64,000 nucleotides of DNA from an uncultured Roseobacter sp. (lineage in GTDB: Bacteria; Pseudomonadota; Alphaproteobacteria; Rhodobacterales; Rhodobacteraceae): positions 1 through 64,000 of the forward strand of contig CANMWT010000013.1 of NCBI GenBank assembly GCA_947501635.1. Reading direction: 5' to 3'. This document shows, piece by piece, positions 39,453 through 47,085 of this stretch. The notes beneath the pieces are model-generated. The model saw only the letters and a program-made list of their open reading frames with translations, did no database searches and had not been told where the DNA came from. The translations under genes and the position numbers were made by a program. Each line of letters begins with the position of its first letter. Positions within the stretch are counted from its first letter, which is position 1.

Positions 39453-40556
39453 CTAGTTGTTCGCGGTTACAACGCGCACAGGCAGGTCTCCAATGACTTG
39501 CTCCAAAACAGTTTGCTGTCGCGATCCATAACCCGGAGCATTGTTCAGCCCACGCCCAATGAGCTGGACCACTTCAGGAGATCCGGAGAACTTCGAGTGA
39601 CTTCCCGTTCTCGAGTCCTCGACCTGCGAGAGATCGATCGCCGTCACTCCAAGCTTGCTGAGCTCTTCTGCGTCAGAAGCCCCTACTCGAGGGACGCCGC
39701 CTGCGATCCGGCGCGAAGCAAGCAATGCAGAGTCATCTTTGGACAGTAGAACAAAGAAGCGATCAAACGTCGTGTTGATCTCGCCCATTTGCGACCGGAA
39801 CAAATCAATATCAATATCCGGCGACGCAAGCACCACATTTTGGAGCCGACCCGTTCGATTGAACTGACCCTTCTGTGCAACGTCAACAATTGCTTCCATA
39901 GTCAAAAATCCACCCATTGAATGGGCGAAAACGTGGTATTTTGTAGCGATGCTTCGGCTCAAAATCTCGGACGCGTCGATCAAGAGTGGTCGTGCCACAA
40001 GGGCACTATTGAGGTCATAGACGTATCGGGAGAGGCGACCTGCCGAAGCCCATGTGAACAGAACTGGCACACCATTAAACCCACTATCCTCAACGAATTG
40101 GCCCACCTGCAGAATGGCATCGCTTGTCGTCATGTTGTACCCATGAACGAACAGCAGTAGTTCACGTTGTGATGCAGAGCGGGATCTGAGCTCCGTGTTT
40201 AGAGAAGATAGAAACGCGTTTTGTGAAGCGTATGTGGAAGGCTCAATTACGGCAAACTCGGTTCGAGGATCAGGTGGCAAAGATTTTGGACGCTTCAACT
40301 GACCTGCTACATGGGTTGGGGGTACTGACACTTCGACCGAAGCCATGCCCAATTCATCCGCTCTGAGTTCGGAAAAGAGAGCCCCAACGACCTCTGTGTC
40401 TTCGCGTGTTGTGACGATGAACACCTTGTGTTTTGTGGCTTCAACAACTGATCTGGCGGGGAATTCGGGATTGTCGATCCCGATGAGCTCTGGCGCACGG
40501 GCACAAGCTGTAATCGTCAGAATTAGAGCGAGCGCCAAGAGACGTATTGAGATCAT
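39453..40556 (-). CDS. Alpha/beta hydrolase (DUF900-like) lipoprotein
   Basis: Lipoprotein signal MISIRLLALALILTITAC; LLLFVHGYNMTTSDAILQ, VLFTWASAGRLSRYVYDLNSA, VFAHSMGGFLTMEAI nucleophile elbow. Confidence 0.85.
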   Translation of the reverse strand: MISIRLLALALILTITACARAPELIGIDNPEFPARSVVEATKHKVFIVTTREDTEVVGALFSELRADELGMASVEVSVPPTHVAGQLKRPKSLPPDPRTEFAVIEPSTYASQNAFLSSLNTELRSRSASQRELLLFVHGYNMTTSDAILQVGQFVEDSGFNGVPVLFTWASAGRLSRYVYDLNSALVARPLLIDASEILSRSIATKYHVFAHSMGGFLTMEAIVDVAQKGQFNRTGRLQNVVLASPDIDIDLFRSQMGEINTTFDRFFVLLSKDDSALLASRRIAGGVPRVGASDAEELSKLGVTAIDLSQVEDSRTGSHSKFSGSPEVVQLIGRGLNNAPGYGSRQQTVLEQVIGDLPVRVVTANN

Positions 40557-40622
40557 AGTGAAATCCTAATCCGGAGAGCATGAGTTACTGAAATGCAACG
40601 CTGCGAAACCAACCTGCTCCGC

Positions 40623-40777
40623 TCAAATAAAGTCATTCTGACAAGACCCATCCGATGAATAGATCGGCTCCGACTTGGCCATGTCGAAGAAACCCTGCGA
40701 TTGCTGGGCCGGCACCGGGATTGCCGGCGCCGTGGCAAGCAATCCTGCGGTCGTTGTGCCTGAGAGTGGAAACGCAT
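40623..40777 (-). pseudogene. Truncated DUF1254 N-terminus (signal peptide plus start of mature protein)
   Basis: MNAFPLSGTTTAGLLATAPAIPVPAQQSQGFFDMAKSEPIYSSDG parallels MKTLPLLNSTVAGLIATLVAGPMLAEQAPGFFDMAKSEPIYAPGD of copy 3. Confidence 0.8.
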
Positions 40778-40860
40778 TTACGTGGGTTTTCCTTGCAGTT
40801 GATGAGGCGCGTGCGGCCCCCTTGCGTCTGACATTAAGGCAGCATTGTACAGGGCACAAA

Positions 40861-40878
40861 TTTGGTCATTTCTCGCCA
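40861..40878 (-). promoter_or_regulatory. Regulon motif TGGCGAGAAATGACCAAA upstream of truncated DUF1254
   Basis: 83 bp before ATG at 40777. Confidence 0.65.
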
Positions 40879-40885
40879 AGTGACG

Positions 40886-40913
40886 CGGGGCCGAAGCATG
40901 TGCCGCGGCCCCG
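40886..40913 (-). terminator. Hairpin after DUF1254 copy 4
   Basis: CGGGGCCG/CGGCCCCG stem just past stop at 40924. Confidence 0.5.
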
Positions 40914-40923
40914 GTCTTTGTGG

Positions 40924-42447
40924 TTACTCGATCAGTTCGATTTCGCCCGGGACCCATGTCTTGTTCAGCCATGGTTCCAGCGGGCCATACATCCGCAGGA
41001 TGATGAACCAGCTCTTGCCGGGGATCGTCTGGATCCAGTTGCCTTCTTTGCCCTCGGGGGCTTCAGGGGCAAAGTAGATGTCCCACGAGCCGTCGGCGTT
41101 CTGCTGAACGTTCTCGCCGTAGCTGTCGAGGGCCGGATACCTCTGGTCGGTCTGCATCATCGACCGGGTCTGGGTGTCGTAGACGGTGACGGACCAGAAA
41201 TCCTTGACCGGCACATTGGGCGGAAGGGTCAGTTTGTACGTCTTTGCCCCGTCCAGAACCTGCGCACCGCTTCCCATCCCGGCAATGCCATAATCCGATC
41301 CCTTGCCGGGTACTGTCACCGCCATTGCCGGCGTCACGACGACGGCGTTGTAATGCATCCACAAACGGGAATCGTAGCGACGCGCGCCATCCTTGAGGAA
41401 CGTCGTGTCCTTGCCGGCGAACCCCATCACCCATTCGCTATCGGGACCATAGATGCGGGCCTCGGGATCACGGGGGAAAACCGTGTTTGCGCGGGCATAG
41501 GCGTTGCCGATGGCTACGGCGTCCGTCAGGATGGCTTTCATGCGGTCATCCGGTTCGAACGGCTGCCCTTTCACCATTCCGAGCGAAGTGAGCAAGCCGC
41601 GCGTTTCCGGATCTTTGGTGCCGATGGGCTCTTCCTGGATGAGCTGGTTCAGCATCTCCCAATAGCTGTAATCGTTGGGCGGCACCGCGTTGTAGCCTGC
41701 CCGCCCAGACATGCTGATGAACTCGGGCTGGGGCGGATTATCGGCCATGGACAACGGATAGATCCGCAGATTGTCCTTCACGCCCTGCGCCGCCGCCTCG
41801 ACGCCCTCGCTGATATAGGCGCGCATGAAGATCCAGTTGCCAAATGTCGCGGGTCGAACCACGAAGTAGCCGTCGGGCACCTCGCCTTCGTAGCCCGGTG
41901 GCAGGATCAGATACTTGCCGCCTTTGCCCTGATCCGGGCCTGCAATGCCGAGGTCGGTGACGTAGCGAAACCACATGTCGTTTACGGCGCCCAGCATGCC
42001 GGCTGGCAATTCGATGACGGTCGGACCGTCCGTGGCAAGGTCAGTATAGGTCCATGTGTAGATGGTGGAACTGTTGCCGGTCAGAAAGAGCGATTTCGAA
42101 TCCGCCAGTTCATCCCAGATCAGGATCTGGTTGACCTTGGTCGCACCGATATCGCGCTGGCCCTGCCGCATTGCGTATTGCGACACGCCGGGCACGGTCG
42201 CAATGTAGGCCTGCACCGCGCGGGCGCGATCGACATAGTCGTAGACCGTCGAAACCGTGGCATTGTCCGGGACGCCGTCAAAGAAGTTCAGCGTTCCGAT
42301 CGATGTCTCCACGCTGTCCGGCGTGGTGATCTGGGGTGGAATATCCGTGGTCATGCCGTAGGTCGGTGTCTCTGCTGACCCGACCGTGCATGTCAGCGCC
42401 AGCATGCCGGCGCCCAATATCGTGGTTCTGACGTCAGTAGGTATCAT
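40924..42447 (-). CDS. DUF1254/DUF1214 domain-containing exported protein (copy 4)
   Basis: CAGGAGAA SD, ATG at 42447; FFDGVPDNATVSTVYDYVDRARAVQAY, GPDQGKGGKYLILPPGYEGEVPDGYFVVRP, VPVKDFWSVTVYDTQTRSMMQ. Confidence 0.92.
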   Translation of the reverse strand: MIPTDVRTTILGAGMLALTCTVGSAETPTYGMTTDIPPQITTPDSVETSIGTLNFFDGVPDNATVSTVYDYVDRARAVQAYIATVPGVSQYAMRQGQRDIGATKVNQILIWDELADSKSLFLTGNSSTIYTWTYTDLATDGPTVIELPAGMLGAVNDMWFRYVTDLGIAGPDQGKGGKYLILPPGYEGEVPDGYFVVRPATFGNWIFMRAYISEGVEAAAQGVKDNLRIYPLSMADNPPQPEFISMSGRAGYNAVPPNDYSYWEMLNQLIQEEPIGTKDPETRGLLTSLGMVKGQPFEPDDRMKAILTDAVAIGNAYARANTVFPRDPEARIYGPDSEWVMGFAGKDTTFLKDGARRYDSRLWMHYNAVVVTPAMAVTVPGKGSDYGIAGMGSGAQVLDGAKTYKLTLPPNVPVKDFWSVTVYDTQTRSMMQTDQRYPALDSYGENVQQNADGSWDIYFAPEAPEGKEGNWIQTIPGKSWFIILRMYGPLEPWLNKTWVPGEIELIE

Positions 42448-42530
42448 GAGTGTTCTCCTGGACAATTTGAATGGATGCGATTGGCAATTGGGCCTTTGCG
42501 AGTCGCAGGCTAGCGATCGGAGAGGCGAGT

Positions 42531-42549
42531 TTTTGGTCATGACGCGCCA
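42531..42549 (-). promoter_or_regulatory. Regulon motif TGGCGCGTCATGACCAAAA upstream of DUF1254 copy 4
   Basis: 83 bp before start at 42447. Confidence 0.68.
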
Positions 42550-42585
42550 AAAACGGAAACGGGCCGGGGCATGTGCACCGGCCCG
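42550..42585 (-). terminator. Terminator after DUF1254 copy 5
   Basis: CGGGCCGG/CCGGCCCG stem followed on minus strand by TTTCCGTTTTT. Confidence 0.65.
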
Positions 42586-42616
42586 AGAATTTTGGGTCAT
42601 GGGATTGGCGGCGATG

Positions 42617-44146
42617 TCAGCCGTCGAGCTTTTCAAAATCGTTCAGAACCCAGGTTTTCTCGATATAGCCCTCGGTCGGGCCATAGAAGCGGAAGACTAC
42701 AAAGAACCCTTTTCCGGGGTCCGTGGTGATCAGGTTCCGCTCGAACCCTTCCGGTGCCGATTGGCCAAAATAGAGATCGACGGAACCGTCTGCATTCACA
42801 ACCGGGTCGGTATCGCTGCCCACCGTAATCTCGCCTTCGGAGCCGAGCAGACCACGGGTTGCCGGGTCATAGGCGGTCACGGCCCAGAACCGTTTGACGG
42901 GCGGGTTCGCCGGCACGGTCAGCTTGTAGGCTTCATTGCCCATCAGCACGCTGTCATTGGCGTCGCGAAACGCGGTCAGGTAGGACGTGCCGACACCCGG
43001 CGTCGTGCTGAGCAGGTTGGGCGAGACGACGATGGCCGGGTAGTGCCAGAGCGTGCGGGCATCGATATCCGCCGCGCCGTTGGGCCAGACGAACTCGGTA
43101 TTGCGGACGAACATCTTCTCCCATTTGCGGTCCGGCCAGTAGTGGATGTCCGGATCGCGCGAGGCATAAACGATTGTGCGCGCCATCGCCGTGCCCTGCT
43201 GTGCGGCCCTGTCGAAGATGCCCTGCATCCGTGCGTCGGGCGCGAACGGTTTGCCTTTCTCAATCCCGAGCGTGGCAAGTCGGCCCAGCAGTTCCGCATC
43301 GAAAAGCGATGTCGGCTCGTGCTGGATGATCTGGTCGAGCATCGCGAAGAACGACCCGTTTTCCGGCGGCAGCGGGTTCATGCCAACCGCACTGACATTG
43401 ATGTATTTGCCGGTCCGGTCGGGGGTGTCGAGCGGATAGACCTTCAGGCGCTGGCTGAACCAGTCGACGGCCTGATCACCGGTACCGACATCAACGAAGG
43501 CGCGCATCATCGCCCAGATACGGTAGCTGTTTGAGCGCAGCACGAAATACCCGTCGGGCATATCGCCGTCATAGCCGGGCGGAAGGAACAGGTATTTGCC
43601 GCCTTTGCCCTTGTCGGGACCGGTCGCACCGAAATCCGTCAGATACTTGAAGGCCGCGTCGTTGGCCGTGCCGTACATGCCGGGTGGGATTTCGACCACC
43701 GTTGGCCCGTCTTCCTTCAGGTCGATCGAGGCGACGGCGTAGATGGTTGAATTGTTGCCGGTCAGGTAAGGCTGGTTGGTGTTCATGTAATCCGCCATCA
43801 CACCGATATCCGAGGCGGTCTTGAAGCCAAGGTCCCGCGCCTGAGAGCGCAGGATGGCGTAAAGCGACATGTGCGGAAAGAAATCCATAAAGGCTTGCGT
43901 CGCCCGCTGCAGGTCCATCTCGTCATAGACACGTTGAGCGGTCTCGGGCGTCGGGAACCCGCCGCCATCGAAATTCAGCGTGCCAAAGCGCGTTTCCATC
44001 GTGGCGGGGGCTGAGATGAAGTCAGCCTTGGTCTGTGCGCCGTCCGGATTGTCGAAGAGCGAGGTGGATAGTCCTGCGTCTTGTGCGAAAGCGGGGGCTG
44101 CGAAGGCTACGGCAGCCGTAAGAGTAAGAAAGCCAATGCGTGTCAT
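42617..44146 (-). CDS. DUF1254/DUF1214 domain-containing exported protein (copy 5)
   Basis: GGFPTPETAQRVYDEMDLQRATQAFMDFFPHMSLYAILRS, GPDKGKGGKYLFLPPGYDGDMPDGYFVLRS, PVKRFWAVTAYDPATRGLL. Confidence 0.92.
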   Translation of the reverse strand: MTRIGFLTLTAAVAFAAPAFAQDAGLSTSLFDNPDGAQTKADFISAPATMETRFGTLNFDGGGFPTPETAQRVYDEMDLQRATQAFMDFFPHMSLYAILRSQARDLGFKTASDIGVMADYMNTNQPYLTGNNSTIYAVASIDLKEDGPTVVEIPPGMYGTANDAAFKYLTDFGATGPDKGKGGKYLFLPPGYDGDMPDGYFVLRSNSYRIWAMMRAFVDVGTGDQAVDWFSQRLKVYPLDTPDRTGKYINVSAVGMNPLPPENGSFFAMLDQIIQHEPTSLFDAELLGRLATLGIEKGKPFAPDARMQGIFDRAAQQGTAMARTIVYASRDPDIHYWPDRKWEKMFVRNTEFVWPNGAADIDARTLWHYPAIVVSPNLLSTTPGVGTSYLTAFRDANDSVLMGNEAYKLTVPANPPVKRFWAVTAYDPATRGLLGSEGEITVGSDTDPVVNADGSVDLYFGQSAPEGFERNLITTDPGKGFFVVFRFYGPTEGYIEKTWVLNDFEKLDG

Positions 44147-44245
44147 CTCATGTCCATTTCATCAATTCAGGTTGTTAGGTTGCCTGTAAATGCATGCAAG
44201 CTTTGATTCGTCGCGTTATCTTTATGGTTTACGGCGGAGAGTCGG

Positions 44246-44263
44246 TTTGGTCAGATCGCGCCA
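44246..44263 (-). promoter_or_regulatory. Regulon motif TGGCGCGATCTGACCAAA upstream of DUF1254 copy 5
   Basis: 99 bp before start at 44146. Confidence 0.68.
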
Positions 44264-44385
44264 TCCAGACTGGTGTGGTTCTGACAGACAGAATTCTGTT
44301 CCACCTTGCGCCGGGCAAGTTTGACGCTGAGATTGAGTGCGGTGACCGGCGAATGATCTGCTGACTGGCGGACGGCTGTGGTCGT

Positions 44386-45180
44386 TCAGAAGGTGAAACT
44401 CAGGCCGGCCATCAGGCCCTTCATCTCCACATCGTAAACAAAGCTGCCGTTCTGGCGATCAACTGACATCCAGCGATAGCCGATCACGCCTGAAGTCACA
44501 GGCGTGAACTGATACCCGACTGCCCCGAACAGATCGAACATGCTCTCGGACCCGGCTCCAAACCCGCCTGCATAGGCCCAGCCGGTCAGATAGACGGTAT
44601 CTGACATATCCACGCGTCCGCGCAGGCCGATCACAGGGTCAATCCAGCTGTCTTTGCCAGACGCGGACACAGCAGGGTTGACTCCAGCAGCAAGGTTCAG
44701 GGAGGTATCAACGCTCCAGTATCTCAAGCCGGCACTGCCCCAGACCTCACTGTTTTCGTCGTTGGTCAACAAGTATTCTGCAGAGAGACTGTAGACCTTG
44801 TTTGTTGCTTTTACGGTTGCCGTCCCAAAGGCGGGTGCCAATGCGTCCGTTGCGTTCTCAAGCTTGATGTACTGCAGATCACCCGTGACGCCCCAACGGC
44901 CCTTCCGTGCGTTTCCGACAATCATCCCAGCAGCTTCAAGGTTATCCCAGATATCGCTAAAACTGGAATCCACATCGACAGGAGGTAACCCTGGGATGGT
45001 TGCGACTGTTCCTGCCAGGCTTGATCCCCACAAATACGGTGCAATCGTGAAGGTCCAGTCGTCTTGCGCCTGATCGTCAATCGCATACACTGGGCTTGCC
45101 AGACAGGTGGTCGACAGGAAGATGGCAGCCAGTCGATACAAACATCCTTTGTGACAGTAGTCTTTTCGTTTGTGGTGCAT
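44386..45180 (-). CDS. Outer-membrane beta-barrel protein
   Basis: Signal peptide; DWTFTIAPYLWGSSLAGTVATIPGLPPVDVDSSFSDIWDNLEAAGMIVG; C-terminal LMAGLSFTF. Confidence 0.75.
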   Translation of the reverse strand: MHHKRKDYCHKGCLYRLAAIFLSTTCLASPVYAIDDQAQDDWTFTIAPYLWGSSLAGTVATIPGLPPVDVDSSFSDIWDNLEAAGMIVGNARKGRWGVTGDLQYIKLENATDALAPAFGTATVKATNKVYSLSAEYLLTNDENSEVWGSAGLRYWSVDTSLNLAAGVNPAVSASGKDSWIDPVIGLRGRVDMSDTVYLTGWAYAGGFGAGSESMFDLFGAVGYQFTPVTSGVIGYRWMSVDRQNGSFVYDVEMKGLMAGLSFTF

Positions 45181-45235
45181 AAGGTGTGTGTCCCTTTTCT
45201 CGGCACCCATCAGTTTGACGCGCTCAGGACAGTTG

Positions 45236-45254
45236 TTTTGGTCAGATCACGCCA
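45236..45254 (-). promoter_or_regulatory. Regulon motif TGGCGTGATCTGACCAAAA upstream of the beta-barrel gene
   Basis: 55 bp before start at 45180. Confidence 0.65.
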
Positions 45255-45256
45255 GA

Positions 45257-46270
45257 TCAGGCGGCAAGATCCTGACAGAGCATCTCGCGGCGGTACTTGC
45301 CGGGGCTGATCCCCGCGATACGCCGAAAACTGCGCCCGAAATTAGACTGGTTTTCATAGCCAAGCGTCATCGCAACATCGATAAGCGGAATGTCAGGATT
45401 GACCAGCATCTCGGTCGCCAGTTCGAACCGCGTGGTTTCGATCAGCTGCGAATAACTGACACCTTCGTGCTTGAGTTTGCGTTGCAGCGTTCGTTGGCTT
45501 GTGTTGGCGATTTCGGCAAGGACATCAATCTTGGGCGCCGTCTCGCGCAGATAGGGACGCAACAGGCGTTTGAGAGTGCCCGCGGTATCGAGTGCGCAGG
45601 GCAAGGTGAGCGAGGTTTCGGCCGATGATGACAGGGCAGAAATCGGTTTGCTCATCGCCAGAACCGACGTGGGCACGACGATCGAGGTGTGGTTCGATTT
45701 CTTGATGAAGCGCGTTCTGGGGTTGGCCTGTTGCGCGGCATCGCAAACGTCGAAATCCGATTTGAACCGGATTTCGACGGGGGACCAGTTGCTGCCAGTG
45801 ATACTGCGCACTGTCTCGATCAGCACCATGACCTGGGTCCATTCCGAGATGGAGACGCCCCCCAACCCTTCGGGCGGGGCGCCGTCGCAGAAAACCTCGG
45901 TCGTGCCATTGGATTTGATCACGCCAACCCGCGTGTCGGTATCTTCCAGCCTGATCAGCTTGGCCAGACCATCGAGTCGCGCGTTGACGGTGGGCATTGG
46001 ATGCAGTGCCTCGGTCAGCTCGTCACTGAAGGTCGACGCCGAAAACCGTTGCGCCCACAGCCAGCCAAGATCGTCGATACCTTCACGACGCTCATTTCGG
46101 CCAAGGAACTCCATGGCGAGGACATTGCTGATGAAATCCTCCGGTGTCTCCTCCACCTGAACGGGCAGTTTTCCCACCTCGAGTTCCCGTTCGATCGGTG
46201 CGCCGATGTCGCGCAAAACCTCGATGAACGGGATCAGATAGGCCGCTCTGCATACCGAAATATCTTCCAT
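45257..46270 (-). CDS. AraC family transcriptional regulator (arabinose-binding-domain type N-terminus)
   Basis: C-terminal NTSQRTLQRKLKHEGVSYSQLIETTRFELATEMLVNPDIPLIDVAMTLGYENQSNFGRSFRRIAGISPGKYRR. Confidence 0.92.
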   Translation of the reverse strand: MEDISVCRAAYLIPFIEVLRDIGAPIERELEVGKLPVQVEETPEDFISNVLAMEFLGRNERREGIDDLGWLWAQRFSASTFSDELTEALHPMPTVNARLDGLAKLIRLEDTDTRVGVIKSNGTTEVFCDGAPPEGLGGVSISEWTQVMVLIETVRSITGSNWSPVEIRFKSDFDVCDAAQQANPRTRFIKKSNHTSIVVPTSVLAMSKPISALSSSAETSLTLPCALDTAGTLKRLLRPYLRETAPKIDVLAEIANTSQRTLQRKLKHEGVSYSQLIETTRFELATEMLVNPDIPLIDVAMTLGYENQSNFGRSFRRIAGISPGKYRREMLCQDLAA

Positions 46271-46347
46271 CTTCCCCCCCCTTGGCCCCAAAGCCGTTGA
46301 TTTCGCGGCTATTGAATGCGTCCACATTCATCACTCTTTTTGACCGG

Positions 46348-46366
46348 TTTTGGTCATTTCGCGCCA
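46348..46366 (-). promoter_or_regulatory. Regulon motif TGGCGCGAAATGACCAAAA upstream of araC-type regulator
   Basis: 77 bp before start at 46270. Confidence 0.7.
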
Positions 46367-46464
46367 ACCCGGAACAGCACTCCGGATGGCGTAGACGGAC
46401 CAAAAAACCATGTGCCATCGTGCGAGCCTTGCGAAATCAGTAACAGTTTCCCAAAGGCACCACA

Positions 46465-46845
46465 TTGATCCAGCGCAAGAGCTCTCAAGAAAATTTACAG
46501 GCGATTGAGCGTGCCATACGATGCGCGGCGCTCACCGGCTGTCCCACTCTGGAGGATGTCGCCCGAACACTGCGCGTCAGCCCCAGATCGCTGCAGCGGT
46601 TCCTGATGGAAAACGACACGACATTTTCGCGGATCGTTGAACGATACAAGCGACAGACGGCGTTCCAGTTGCTGTTGCGCGAAGAGATCAGCATTTCCGA
46701 AATCGCGGCGCGCGTCGGGTATACCGACACCAGCAATTTCGGTCGTGCCTTTCGGAAATGGACAGGGCAGTCGCCTCGGAAGTGGCGGGAAAATCTGTCA
46801 GGGGACCTGAACTGCTGCTCCGCGAACCGACGAATCCGCGACTAA
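46465..46845 (+). CDS. AraC-type HTH domain protein lacking a ligand domain (possible remnant)
   Basis: TLEDVARTLRVSPRSLQRFLMENDTTFSRIVERYKRQTAFQLLLREEISISEIAARVGYTDTSNFGRAFRKWTGQSPRKWRE; ORF opens with TTG. Confidence 0.7.
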   Translation: MIQRKSSQENLQAIERAIRCAALTGCPTLEDVARTLRVSPRSLQRFLMENDTTFSRIVERYKRQTAFQLLLREEISISEIAARVGYTDTSNFGRAFRKWTGQSPRKWRENLSGDLNCCSANRRIRD

Positions 46846-46943
46846 CCACAGCATAAAGGCGATCAGGCGCAGAACGGGATTTCGGTTCGTTTCCTGTCGC
46901 ACGCGCGGCCTGAATCGCCAGGGTCAATGCAATCTCGCATGTT

Positions 46944-46962
46944 GGCGCCAAATGACCAAAAC
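46944..46962 (+). promoter_or_regulatory. Regulon motif TGGCGCCAAATGACCAAAA upstream of mscS-like gene (opposite strand)
   Basis: Same motif on plus strand, 123 bp before start at 47086. Confidence 0.6.
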
Positions 46963-47085
46963 GGACGCTGTGCATCTTTATTCTTGGTGGCGAAGGTCCG
47001 GCGCCGTCTGCGGGTATGTGCAAATCAAACTTCAACGCGGACGACTTGGGCCCGACAAATGCGTTTCTGATCCGACGGAGAAAAC

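Noticed and set aside
28999-43534. Large plus-strand ORFs (28999-30228, 32306-33550, 40675-42378, 42386-43534)
   Set aside because: They recur because they mirror DUF1254 coding sequences on the minus strand; no independent coding evidence.
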